DNA of 64,000 bases from Rhodoblastus sp963828185. GTDB taxonomy: Bacteria > Pseudomonadota > Alphaproteobacteria > Rhizobiales > Beijerinckiaceae. Numbering within the stretch: the stretch's first letter is position 1; each line of letters starts with the position of its first letter. The position numbers were made by a program, and so were the translations under genes. The stretch spans positions 186,001 through 250,000 of the forward strand of contig CAWHDV010000017.1 of the NCBI GenBank assembly GCA_963828185.1. Direction: 5' to 3'. Positions 45,372 to 57,566 of this stretch are shown here, piece by piece. The notes under the pieces were generated by a model. That model did not search any database and had not been told where the DNA came from. It saw only the letters and a program-made list of their open reading frames with translations.

Positions 45372-46021
45372 TCCGCATCGGCGCGACAGCCTGGCGCAAG
45401 CCCCCGCGGCGACACTGACCTCGAGATGAATGAATCGTCGGACGATGGGCGCTTTATGAGCGATGTTGCTCCGCAAGGCGTCAAAGGGCGAAACTGACGA
45501 AGCCGCAGCAGCCTCCGGAGGGGGGCGAACAAATCGGGCCTTGGCCGAGAGTGGGGACTCCAACCAGGAGCTTCAGAAAAGGCTGCGCCGAAGACTCTAC
45601 AAATGGAAGAAGCGGAAAGGCCGACTTTCCTGCAACCTGCACAAAGAGAAAGAGCGGAAAGACCATCGGTCTTTCCGCTCACCTCGCCTTGTCCCATCAC
45701 GCGTCGGAGAAGCCGAATTCGGTCATCTCCCCAGCGCCTCTCGACGCATTTCCGACGCGGATAGCGTCCTCCCACGACTTGGACAGCAGCACGCGCCGAT
45801 TTTTCGGCTGCGGCCCTCTTTTCAGAGCGCAATGGCACGTTAGTCGAACGAACTGGGCTTGTCATCAGCCGTTCGGCTGAAAGGTGACAAAAAAGCTCGC
45901 CTGAAACCCTCCTTTGAAAACACATTTTTGTGTCCGGCTTTACAAAGTCGTGGCGGCGGCTCTCGCGCCTTGCCTCAGTCCGGCTCTTCGCTTATCGAAG
46001 CGCTTCGACAGGACAGGCGCC
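45372..46021. other. 650-base intergenic region with strong hairpins before guaA
   Basis: No conserved protein is encoded on either strand. The region contains a perfect 13-pair hairpin (45652-45680), a weaker related one just before it (45614-45630), a 6+1+6 palindrome ATCGTC-G-GACGAT (45434-45446) and a stem around 45861-45888 (TCAGCC...GGCTGA). It may hold a small RNA or guaA leader. No known RNA family was recognised. Confidence 0.4.
45652..45680 (+). terminator. Perfect 13-pair hairpin, GAGCGGAAAGACC / GGTCTTTCCGCTC
   Basis: Arms at 45652-45664 and 45668-45680 are exact inverse complements with a three-base loop. No T-run follows in either direction, so it could be an atypical terminator after tgt or part of a structured RNA. 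A similar GGAAAG...CTTTCC stem precedes it at 45614-45630. Confidence 0.5.
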
Positions 46022-47614
<1,593 letters not shown>

Positions 47615-47979
47615 GGGGAACGGCGGCAAATGGCGGACTTTGCGCGGTAAATCGTATAAATAGCAATGACTTGCGTTGCGCAACCGTTGATAATTCTAGT
47701 CACGTTGTCAATCTGCTGCCGCTTTCCGGCAACCTGTTGATCTCAAATCGATTATATCGCCTTCTCTTGATCGTGCCGCTCGGAACACGGTTTCGATTTG
47801 ACGGTCTTTCTCACGATGTATTTTGCGGGACGACTTGGCGTCGATAAACCGTCAGCCCTAGGCAATGAGCCTGACGGTATTTCTCCGAGCGGGCAACAAG
47901 GTGGCGATCCTGCGGACGGAGGAACAGAAAACAGAACCGCGTCATATCATGAGCCTGCCAAGCATTGCCGCTGGCCGTA
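47615..47979. other. Gene-poor, relatively AT-rich stretch before the toxin-antitoxin pair
   Basis: No convincing gene. The composition is visibly lower in GC than the flanking genes, for example around 47660-47780. A 48-codon open frame at 47865-48011 on the plus strand (MSLTVFLRAGNKVAILRTEE) has no good ribosome-binding site and runs through the promoter proposed for the next gene, so it is not called. Confidence 0.4.
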
Positions 47980-48009
47980 TTGACACTGTGGATACAGCAG
48001 GATCATATT
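47980..48009 (+). promoter_or_regulatory. Putative promoter and operator of the tacA-tacT pair
   Basis: TTGACA at 47980-47985 is followed 17-18 bases later by TCATAT/CATATT (48003-48009), a plausible sigma-70 pair. Overlapping it are the small inverted repeat CTGT-GGAT-ACAG (47986-47997) and a direct repeat TATTGAC. An outer TTGACA...TGTCAA inverted repeat extends to about 48023. Antitoxins of this class autorepress their operon, so this fits an operator. Confidence 0.5.
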
Positions 48010-48016
48010 GACCCAC

Positions 48017-48358
48017 ATGTCAAAAGCTCGCGCTTCAACCTCGGAAAGCCACCGCTCGGCGACCACGATGGTCGCAGAGCGGTCTTCGTCTGCCGATACA
48101 AAGGGTAGTATCAACCTGCGTATCGAAGCGAACACCCGCCAGATCATCGACGATGCGGCGGCGGTACTGGGTAAGACGCGCACTGAGTTCATGATCGAAA
48201 GCGCCCGAAGACAGGCCATCGAGGTGCTACTCGATCAACGTCTGTTCATGCTCGATTCTGACCGGTACGACGCCTTCATGCACGCACTCGACAACCCGCC
48301 GGCGCCAGGGCCGAAATTGAGGTCTCTGCTGCGTCGAGTTCCGGCATGGCAGAAATAG
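48017..48358 (+). CDS. DUF1778 antitoxin, TacA-like
   Basis: The antitoxin has an N-terminal ribbon-helix-helix region (GSINLRIEANTRQIIDDAAAVLGKTRTEFMIESARRQAIEVL) and a C-terminal segment (LDSDRYDAFMHALDNPPAPGPKLRSLL) typical of the part that blocks the acetyltransferase toxin. It is about 113 residues from ATG 48017; the TTG at 48008 and ATG 48068 are alternatives, and no ribosome-binding site clearly decides. Its 3' end overlaps the toxin gene by 13 bases, so translation is coupled. It probably represses its own promoter. Confidence 0.88.
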   Translation: MSKARASTSESHRSATTMVAERSSSADTKGSINLRIEANTRQIIDDAAAVLGKTRTEFMIESARRQAIEVLLDQRLFMLDSDRYDAFMHALDNPPAPGPKLRSLLRRVPAWQK

Positions 48359-48876
48359 AAAATGCTTCGGAGCGCCCCGACGCTGATCTTTCAGCTCCAG
48401 TTCCTCTAATCGGCGATCATGACCTCTCGGGCTTCAACTGCGGCCAACCGGAGCTGAACGATTGGCTTCGCCATCGAGCTTTGAAAAACGAAAGCCGTTT
48501 TTCACGGACTTACGTCATTTGCCAAGGCAAGCGGGTCGTCGCCTATTCCTGCATCTCGGCCGGGGCGGTCGGGCGTGCGGCGGCTCCCGGCAGGATTCGG
48601 CGCAATGCGCCCGACACGATCCCGGTCTCCGTCATCGGTCGTCTGGCGGTGGATCGTGGCTATGCGGGGAAGGGGCTCGGAGCCGACATCCTAGCGGATG
48701 CATTGCGGCGAATCGCTGTCGCCTCCCAGAGCGTCGGCATAGGAGCCGTGCTGGTTCATGCGAAGGACAATTCCGCCAAGCGCTTCTATCTCCGTTGCGC
48801 CGAATTCATCGAATATCCCGAAGATAGCCGCACGCTGTTTCTACCCATAGAAACCGTGATCGCGGCGTTCAGCTAG
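48346..48876 (+). CDS. GNAT acetyltransferase toxin, TacT-like
   Basis: The 176-residue GNAT-fold protein is the likely toxin. Family members acetylate the amino group of charged tRNAs and stop translation. Visible features are the N-terminal LIGDHDLSGFNCGQPELNDWLRHRA, which is typical of this class, the acetyl-CoA site VIGRLAVDRGYAGKGLGADILADAL (RxxGxG/A type) and the tyrosine in NSAKRFYLRCAEF. The overlap with the antitoxin gene and the atypical surroundings support a mobile toxin-antitoxin module. Confidence 0.9.
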   Translation: MAEIENASERPDADLSAPVPLIGDHDLSGFNCGQPELNDWLRHRALKNESRFSRTYVICQGKRVVAYSCISAGAVGRAAAPGRIRRNAPDTIPVSVIGRLAVDRGYAGKGLGADILADALRRIAVASQSVGIGAVLVHAKDNSAKRFYLRCAEFIEYPEDSRTLFLPIETVIAAFS

Positions 48877-49202
48877 ATTGAGAGAGCGAGCGATCGGGGA
48901 AGCCAGACGAAAGACGCGACAACGAGCGGTTTGGCCCGCCGCAGAAGCCCATGGGGCATGATCGATCTCCACGTTTTGCCGCCCGCGGCGGCGATCAACG
49001 GGGCGCGCATCCGCGAACTGACGGGCGACGACAACATTCCAGACGTGACGCAAATCATCTTGCGGGCCTTCAAGGCGGCGGTCGGCCAACGTATTTTCAA
49101 TGTTGGCTTCTGTCTCGGCGACGGAGGCCACTTCATATCGTGCCGATCGGCATCGCGGTCATTGAACGGCTTGCGCTGCGTAGGCGCTACGGGACAGGCG
49201 CT
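48877..49202. other. Unresolved stretch after the toxin gene
   Basis: Three overlapping open frames exist on both strands, none with recognisable domains, good ribosome-binding sites or consistent length. It may be decayed coding sequence of the accessory patch. Nothing can be called with confidence. Confidence 0.35.
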
Positions 49203-49364
49203 TTATATCGCGTTCCAATCGTCCAGGAGGGCATGACGCCGGGACTCGAAGGCCTGCCGTTCGGCCTCAGGCGAAAGCATGTGGCCGGCGTCGAAGATGC
49301 GAAAAGCGTCGAAGTCCGAAAGCGCCGCCTCGACAGGCTCGTCGCGATCCTGCGGACGTAAATC
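49203..49364 (-). pseudogene. Possible 3' remnant of an unknown gene
   Basis: Between a TAG (49365-49367) and a TAA (49203-49205) on the minus strand, a 53-codon frame without a plausible start reads like a genuine protein C-terminus (DRDEPVEAALSDFDAFRIFD, then GHMLSPEAERQAFESRRHAL and LLDDWNAI). It abuts the methyltransferase-like gene and may be left over from insertion of the toxin-antitoxin patch. The family is not recognised. Confidence 0.25.
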
Positions 49365-49943
49365 CTACAGCACAAAGGGCAGCAGCATCTTCGTCCGCTT
49401 CATGTAGGCCGGATAGGCTTGCGGGAACTGCTCGATCATGAGCTTTTCCTCCCGGCGCGCGCTGTAAATGAAGTAGGCGCCCCACAGGACGAGCGGCAGC
49501 AGCCAGAAAAAGCCCTGGCCGATCGCCGAGCCGAGCATGGCCAGGATCAGGCCGGTGTAGATCGGGTGGCGGACGATGGCATAGGGGCCGCTTGTCACCA
49601 GTTCGGGGTCCTCCTTGCGCGACATGGGCATGCCCCAGTTCCGGCCAAGGTGATAACGGGCAAAAAGGGCGAGGCCCACGCCAAGCGCGCACATCACGGC
49701 GCCGGTCGCGCCGAGCGGCAGGCTGGCGTTGACGGCGTGGAAAGGCGCGTGACCCAGGCCATGACGCAAGCCGCCCAGGCGCAAGGCGAGCAGGATCAGG
49801 ATCAGGACGCCCAGGCGCCACATCGCCGCCCCACGGCGCAATCCGGGGCGGCCGACAGTCCGCTTGGCCCCGCCTGCCGAGACGGCCCAGGCAATAACGA
49901 GGATGAGCCAGGAGGCGGCGATGATTTCGCTGGTAAAGGCCAC
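49365..49943 (-). CDS. Isoprenylcysteine carboxyl methyltransferase family protein
   Basis: The membrane protein has about five hydrophobic helices and the ICMT/PEMT signature: RYHLGRNWGMPMS, LVTSGPYAIVRHPIYTGLI, and EEKLMIEQFPQAYPAYMKRTKMLLPF. Such bacterial proteins are SAM-dependent methyltransferases of mostly unknown substrate. The listed start is GTG 49943 (AFTSEIIAASWLILVIAW); the frame is open to 50063, but the extra 40 residues are not membrane-like or conserved. It stands alone. Confidence 0.8.
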   Translation of the reverse strand: MAFTSEIIAASWLILVIAWAVSAGGAKRTVGRPGLRRGAAMWRLGVLILILLALRLGGLRHGLGHAPFHAVNASLPLGATGAVMCALGVGLALFARYHLGRNWGMPMSRKEDPELVTSGPYAIVRHPIYTGLILAMLGSAIGQGFFWLLPLVLWGAYFIYSARREEKLMIEQFPQAYPAYMKRTKMLLPFVL

Positions 49944-50692
49944 GCGGCGACCTGGGACCGAGGGGATAGATTTGTCGTCGTCGTCTGTCCCGAAATATGG
50001 CGTCAAGCCGTTGAATGGCAATGGGCGATGCTTCCAACCGCGAAGGCCGGGCCAGCGTGGCAAGGGTGAAAAAAATCGCCTGCGGCTTGAACCTTCTTGG
50101 GTTCCATTTATGTTCGCGCCGCGCGACGCGCGTTAATACGCGTTGTTTCATGGCCAAAGCAGAGCCATCCCGTTGCGATCGCCCGACGCCGAGGGCAAGG
50201 CGGAGCAAAAATCGCAGCCCGCCGGCACATACCATGAACAGCATGCGCGGCGTGATCGAAAGGTTCCATAATAATGATTATGCGAATCGCGGATGTAGAC
50301 GCCGCCCTGTCATGCGCGGGCTTAAGGATCCACGCCGCTGGCCCGCGCCCCCGATGGTCCGACGAGGATGGCCAGGCGCCAGCGCCTGCCTCCTCACGCA
50401 AAATTGAATTGCCGGCGCAGTCTATTGAGCGGCGTCGCAAAAAAATGGATCGCCGGGTCGAAATCGCCTGCTTTTTCGTCAGGCTCTACGTGTTTTCCAC
50501 CGCAAACAATCTAGCCAAATGGGGCCGTTTGCTGCTAAAAGGTAATGGCGCGGGCTCTGGACTAAAAAAACCAAACACCATCGGCTAGCGTTCCCGACCA
50601 TCCAGAGGTGGAGGTTTCGGGAGCATGGAGGCGCTTGGACTTTTGCATTCCTGGCGTTTCGATTGAATTGAGGCGGAGTTTAATAGGCGGAC
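49944..50692. other. Long intergenic region upstream of the cold-shock gene
   Basis: No conserved gene. It contains a degenerate half-copy of the GTCATG...CCACGCCG repeat at 50309-50337. Open frames on both strands (for example 50274-50588) lack conserved features. The last part is the leader of the cold-shock gene and may be a structured 5' untranslated region, as is usual for csp genes. Confidence 0.4.
50309..50337 (+). repeat. Degenerate half-copy of the GTCATG...CCACGCCG repeat
   Basis: GTCATGCGCGGGCTT followed by AAGGATCCACGCCG matches the left arm of the element at 54425 but lacks the central GTCCCGGG. No partner arm is seen nearby. Confidence 0.5.
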
Positions 50693-51391
50693 ATGAGCAA
50701 AGGTAGAGATTTCCGGGGACCCAGGAAGCGCGGTTTTGATGATGATGGGCCGTCGCCCTATGATAGCCCGCGCCAGTTTCGCCAGCCCCGCGCTGGTGGT
50801 TTTGATCGTCCGCCCATGGGCGGAGGTTTCGGCGGCGAAGGCGGCGGTTTCTCGGCGGCGCCTCCCGGCGGCGGCGCGACCGGCGGCGCGACGGTTGACG
50901 CCGTCGTCAAGTGGTTCAAGGGCGACAAGGGCTTCGGCTTTGTCGAATTGTCGAACGGCAGCGGCGACGCCTTCCTGCACATCGGCGCCTTGCAATCGGC
51001 CGGCTTCGAATCGGTGCCTCCGGGCGCCAAGCTGAAGGTCATGGTCGCCAATGGCGTCAAGGGCCAGCAGGTCACCCGCGTACTCGAAGTTGACACCGCC
51101 GGCGCGGCCGAACGGGCTCCGCAGCGCTCGTTCGGCAACTCGCCGCGTCCTCCGGCGCGTCGCGCGCCCGACATGTCCAGCGCTGTCGAGGTTCAGGGCG
51201 CGGTCAAGTGGTTTGACGGCGCCAAGGGCTTCGGCTTCGTGCAGGCCAATGACGGCGGCAAGGACGTTTTCGTCCATATCTCGATCCTCGGCGCGGCTGG
51301 CATCCAGCAGTTGGCTGAGGGGCAGCCTGTGTCGATGAAAGTCGTCGACACGCAGAAAGGCCGCGAAGCCGTCGCCATTTCGCTCGCCTGA
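50693..51391 (+). CDS. Double cold-shock domain protein
   Basis: The 232-residue protein has a Gly/Arg-rich N-terminal region of about 65 residues followed by two cold-shock domains. Domain 1 has VVKWFKGDKGFGFVELSNG and DAFLHIGAL; domain 2 has AVKWFDGAKGFGFVQANDGG and DVFVHISIL. Each shows RNP1 and RNP2 motifs for single-strand nucleic-acid binding. Two-domain CSD proteins are characteristic of alphaproteobacteria. A strong terminator follows, so it is monocistronic. Confidence 0.93.
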   Translation: MSKGRDFRGPRKRGFDDDGPSPYDSPRQFRQPRAGGFDRPPMGGGFGGEGGGFSAAPPGGGATGGATVDAVVKWFKGDKGFGFVELSNGSGDAFLHIGALQSAGFESVPPGAKLKVMVANGVKGQQVTRVLEVDTAGAAERAPQRSFGNSPRPPARRAPDMSSAVEVQGAVKWFDGAKGFGFVQANDGGKDVFVHISILGAAGIQQLAEGQPVSMKVVDTQKGREAVAISLA

Positions 51392-51432
51392 GCGTGATGG
51401 ACTGGCCAAGAGCCTGTTTATCCATCTAAATC

Positions 51433-51466
51433 AAGAGCAGGGCGTCGTCGCCCTGCTCTTTTCGTT
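51433..51466 (+). terminator. Rho-independent terminator of the cold-shock gene
   Basis: AAGAGCAGGGCG (51433-51444) and CGCCCTGCTCTT (51449-51460) form a 12-pair stem with a four-base loop, followed by TTCGTTT. It lies 41 bases after the cold-shock stop and just before mazG. Confidence 0.88.
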
Positions 51467-51478
51467 TGGGACCACAAG

Positions 51479-52309
51479 ATGCAGCCATCGCGCGAAATCT
51501 CCCGTCTTCTCGAGATCATGGCGGCCTTGCGCACGCCGAAAACCGGTTGCGCCTGGGACCTGGCGCAGGATTTTGCCAGCATCGCCCCCTACGCCATCGA
51601 GGAAGCCTGCGAAGTCGTCGACGCCATCGAGCGCCAGGATTTCGCCGATCTGCGCGACGAACTGGGCGACCTGCTGTTGCAGGTGGTGTTCCACGCCCGC
51701 ATGGCGCAGGAGCGCGACCTGTTCGATTTCGGCGGCGTCGTTGAGGCGATCACGCAAAAAATGATCCGGCGCCATCCTCATGTCTTCGGATCGCCGGAGG
51801 CGCGCACCCCGGAAGCCGTGGAAGGCGTCTGGGCGGAAATCAAGGCGCAGGAAAAGGCGGAAAAAGCCGCGGCGCGACGCGTGGCCGGCCTGCCGGAAGC
51901 GGTGCGGCAGGGGCATCTCGCCGATGTTCCGGTCGCCCTGCCCGCCTTGACCCGCGCCATAAAACTGCAGGAAAAGGCTTCAAAGGTCGGCTTCGACTGG
52001 AACGACGCCAAGCTCGTGCTGGCGAAGATCCGCGAGGAATGCGACGAGGTCGAGGAAGCGCTCGATCGTGGCGACAAGTCGCACGCCGCAGAGGAAATCG
52101 GCGACGTGCTGTTCGCCGTCGCCAATCTCGCCCGCCACGTCCGGGCCGACGCCGAAAGCGCTTTGCGCAAAACCAACGCCAAGTTCGAGCGGCGCTTCCT
52201 GCATATCGAGGAGCGGCTCGCAGCGCAGGGCAAGGTTTTGGGCGCGACATCCTTGCAGGAAATGGATGCCCTTTGGGACGAGGCCAAACTGCTGGAGAAG
52301 ACCAGCTAA
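51479..52309 (+). CDS. mazG: Nucleoside triphosphate pyrophosphohydrolase MazG
   Basis: MazG hydrolyses (d)NTPs to monophosphates. Two MazG domains are visible: the first with EEACEVVDAIERQDFADLRDELGDLLLQVVFHARMAQE, the second with KIREECDEVEEALDRGDKSHAAEEIGDVLFAVANLARH, each with the ExxE...ExxD metal ligands. The 276 residues match the family. The start is ATG 51479, directly after the upstream terminator. It converges with the TPR/ATP-grasp gene, one base between the stops. Confidence 0.95.
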   Translation: MQPSREISRLLEIMAALRTPKTGCAWDLAQDFASIAPYAIEEACEVVDAIERQDFADLRDELGDLLLQVVFHARMAQERDLFDFGGVVEAITQKMIRRHPHVFGSPEARTPEAVEGVWAEIKAQEKAEKAAARRVAGLPEAVRQGHLADVPVALPALTRAIKLQEKASKVGFDWNDAKLVLAKIREECDEVEEALDRGDKSHAAEEIGDVLFAVANLARHVRADAESALRKTNAKFERRFLHIEERLAAQGKVLGATSLQEMDALWDEAKLLEKTS

Positions 52310-52310
52310 C

Positions 52311-53693
52311 TCAATTCCCTGCGCGGAACAAAACCATTTTCCGCGCAGCGTCGAGCGCCGCCTCGATCGCTGGGCGGCGATAATCCCAGATCGCATCGGC
52401 GGGCGGCGGAAAGACGTTCATGGTGGCGTTGGCCTCGAACAGCAGGACCGAGCCGTCGCGCGCGAGTCCGAAGTCGATCCCCGCATAATCGAGGCCCAGC
52501 GCCTCGCCGACCCTTGCCAGGGTTTCGCACGCCCTCGAGCCCAAAACCTCCCGCATGTTTCCCAGGAAACGCCGCTCCTCGCCGCGGAAATTTTCGTTTT
52601 CCGCCATGGCGGCGGAGAAATAATGCACCATCCAGTCGGCTGACACGGCGAGGTGCAGCGGAAACATTTTTCCGTCAATGAAAAGCACCCGGTATTTGCG
52701 ATGAAAACCGTCGGCGCCGCGCGCGTCGAGACAGTCCATCGCCAGCAATTTTTCGCCCGGCAGCGCGGCAAGCGTCGCTGGAAGGGCGTCGCGGCTTTCG
52801 ACACGCAAAAAATGCCGGCCGGTATGGTGTCCCGGCGCGCGCAACAGCAGCGGAAAGGTCAGTTCGGCCGCCGCCAGATTTTCGCGCGAAAATAGTTCCG
52901 TATTCGCCGTGACAAGGCCGGAAATGCCGCTGAGCCGGCGGGCGTTTTCCGCCCTGCCCGTCTTTATCACCCGGGCGGGCGGATTGATCACCCCTCCCTC
53001 CGCAGTCGCGCAGAATTCTTCCGCCCGCGCAAGTTCCCTGGCGCAGAGATCGGCGTCGCCGATGGCGTTGACAATCAACCGGGCCGGGGGCGGCTGTTGC
53101 GCAAAGTCGTAGAATTCGGCGAAAATCTCGGTAACGGCGAAAATGCTTTCGTCGATCCAGCGGCGGGTCGCCATATTGCCCAATCTGGCGGAGATCAGCA
53201 GCGTCAGGGGAATGCCCTGCCCCACGCCGCGAAAGCGCCGCGTCACGACGGCGTGGCCGGCAAAACCCTTGCGCCAGTGCGCCTCCGCCTCTTCGCCGCG
53301 CTCGTCGAGAATGCGCGCGAGCCCTTGATGCGCCTGCGAAAAATCGTGGTCGGCGGCCAGGGCGGCGCGAAACAGGGCTTCGGCGCCTGTGGCGTCGCCG
53401 TCTTCATAAAGCAGGTTGCCGAGATTGGCGTGGGCGATCGGGTTTTGCGGGTGATGGGCGATCGCCTGGGCATAGGCGCGCCGCGCGGCCGTACGATGGC
53501 CGCTGGCGCAGAGCAGGGCCGCGAGGTCGTTCAGGGCGACAAAATGCGTCGGGTCACAGCGCAAGGCTGCGAGATAGACGCCCTTCGCCGCCTCGTCCTC
53601 GCCGCGTCCGACGAGGCGATGCGCCCGAAAAACCGCCTCGTCGGCCGCGCCCTGCCCGCTCAAGCCGAATTTCTCCGCAGCAAGGCGCGCCAA
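52311..53693 (-). CDS. TPR and ATP-grasp domain protein of unknown function
   Basis: An N-terminal half built of TPR-like pairs (YLAALRCDPTHFVALNDLAALLCASGHRTAARRAYAQAI; ANLGNLLYEDGDATGAEALFRAAL; LARILDERGEEAEAHW) is followed by a RimK-like ATP-grasp part. That part has KYRVLFIDGKMFPLHLAVSADW and YAGIDFGLARDGSVLLFEANATM, with metal and ATP ligands near the end. Such ligases join a carboxylate to an amine. The start is unclear: TTG 53693 is listed and overlaps the upstream methyltransferase by 34 bases; 53792 is the maximum. The substrate is unknown. Confidence 0.75.
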   Translation of the reverse strand: MARLAAEKFGLSGQGAADEAVFRAHRLVGRGEDEAAKGVYLAALRCDPTHFVALNDLAALLCASGHRTAARRAYAQAIAHHPQNPIAHANLGNLLYEDGDATGAEALFRAALAADHDFSQAHQGLARILDERGEEAEAHWRKGFAGHAVVTRRFRGVGQGIPLTLLISARLGNMATRRWIDESIFAVTEIFAEFYDFAQQPPPARLIVNAIGDADLCARELARAEEFCATAEGGVINPPARVIKTGRAENARRLSGISGLVTANTELFSRENLAAAELTFPLLLRAPGHHTGRHFLRVESRDALPATLAALPGEKLLAMDCLDARGADGFHRKYRVLFIDGKMFPLHLAVSADWMVHYFSAAMAENENFRGEERRFLGNMREVLGSRACETLARVGEALGLDYAGIDFGLARDGSVLLFEANATMNVFPPPADAIWDYRRPAIEAALDAARKMVLFRAGN

Positions 53694-54391
53694 TGGCGGC
53701 TGCGCGCCCCATCCGATGGGACGTCCTCCAGGGTCACCAGTTCGAAGCCATGGTCGGCAAAAGCCTCTATGTCCCACCGCGCCAGCGGCCATGGTGGCCC
53801 GGCGATCTCCTGCGCCGCGTCGCGCGCCCTTGAATTGACCAGCAATCTTCCGCCCGGCTTGACAAAACTGGCGATGGCTTTTCGCGCCTCCGCGAGGAGT
53901 TCGTTCGGCAGGGCCTGCAAAGTATAGGTTTCATGTACGAAGTCGAAGGCGCCGCGCCATTCTGGCGGCGGGTCGAACAGGTCGGCGGCCAGGAATTCAA
54001 TCCCTCGGCCTGGGAAGCGGGTCCGCGCCCACTCGGCCGCGCGGAAAACGAGGTCGAAGGCGGTGACTTTCGCGCCCCGCGCGGCCAGCGCGGCGGCGTT
54101 GTCGCCGAGACCGCAGCCGATGTCGAGCGCGGTCAGTCTGTCGAGACGCGGGTTCTGCGCCAGCCATTCGGCGAGCAGCGGATGGGCGCGCAGATTCCCC
54201 CAGGGCACTTGCGCCGGATCGCCTTCGGCCAGCGCATAGACCGCCTCGAACCAGTCGCGCCGGCGCGGATCGGCGAGCGCCCCGCCCGGCGCCTTGGCCG
54301 GATCAATGGCGTCGAGCCTTTTCCGCGCAGCGGCGCGGCGCTCGGCGAAAGCCGGGTCGGACGGATCGGAATGCTGCGGGGTTTCGGCCAT
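53660..54391 (-). CDS. Class I SAM-dependent methyltransferase
   Basis: The 243-residue protein has a SAM-binding core: motif I ALDIGCGLGDNAAALAARGAKVTAFDL, motif II region FDFVHETYTLQALPNE and motif III FVKPGGRLLV. The N-terminal 90 residues include RRRDWFEAVYALAEGDPAQVPWGNL, a pattern seen in small-molecule or thiol methyltransferases. The substrate is unknown. The 3' end overlaps the TPR/ATP-grasp gene, so the two are likely expressed together. Confidence 0.85.
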   Translation of the reverse strand: MAETPQHSDPSDPAFAERRAAARKRLDAIDPAKAPGGALADPRRRDWFEAVYALAEGDPAQVPWGNLRAHPLLAEWLAQNPRLDRLTALDIGCGLGDNAAALAARGAKVTAFDLVFRAAEWARTRFPGRGIEFLAADLFDPPPEWRGAFDFVHETYTLQALPNELLAEARKAIASFVKPGGRLLVNSRARDAAQEIAGPPWPLARWDIEAFADHGFELVTLEDVPSDGARSRHWRALLRRNSA

Positions 54392-54424
54392 TTTGGATGG
54401 CTCCTGGCTTCACAAACTGCAGCC

Positions 54425-54531
54425 GTCATGCCCGGGCTTGTCCCGGGGATCCACGCCGCCCCGTCGCTGACGGTCTAACAAATTTGCCGCAGCGGCGCCG
54501 CGTGGGTGGCCGGGACAAGCCCGGCCATGAC
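54425..54531. repeat. Palindromic intergenic repeat, GTCATG...CCACGCCG family, copy 2
   Basis: The left arm GTCATGCCCGGGCTTGTCCC (54425 on) continues through CGGGGATCCACGCCG to 54458. The right arm from 54502, with GTGGCCGGGACAAGCCCGGC and ending CCATGAC at 54531, is its near-perfect inverse. The same element occurs at 13864-13968. It lies between gyrA (upstream on the minus strand) and the methyltransferase. Confidence 0.8.
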
Positions 54532-54570
54532 GCCCATGAGTTGCAGCAAGGGGCCAAGGGCGCCCCGCCC

Positions 54571-57315
<2,745 letters not shown>

Positions 57316-57566
57316 AACAGAACCTTGCGCGAGAGGAAAAAGGTCGAGCTGTTCTAGGCGATTCTCGCGCGGAAAGCCAATTTCCGGGCGAGGTCCGCGA
57401 ATTGGCAATAATGAAGTGAAACAACGCGTTGCGCTGATTTTTCCAACGGCGCGCAAAAGGCCGACTTAAAATCGTCAAATGCTCGGGGAAAAGCGGCGGA
57501 AAATCGTCCGATTCGCGCGGCTGCCCCTGAAATCTCGCCAATCCAAGCTCAAGACGCTGCGACGCG

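Noticed and set aside
45463..45880. Overlapping 109- and 126-codon frames upstream of guaA
   Set aside because: No ribosome-binding site or domain, and they run through strong hairpins; treated as possible RNA-rich intergenic DNA.
47865..48011. 48-codon frame beginning MSLTVFLRAGNK
   Set aside because: No ribosome-binding site, and it covers the likely promoter of the antitoxin gene.
50274..50588. 104-codon frame before the cold-shock gene
   Set aside because: Contains the degenerate repeat copy and lacks conserved or protein-like features.
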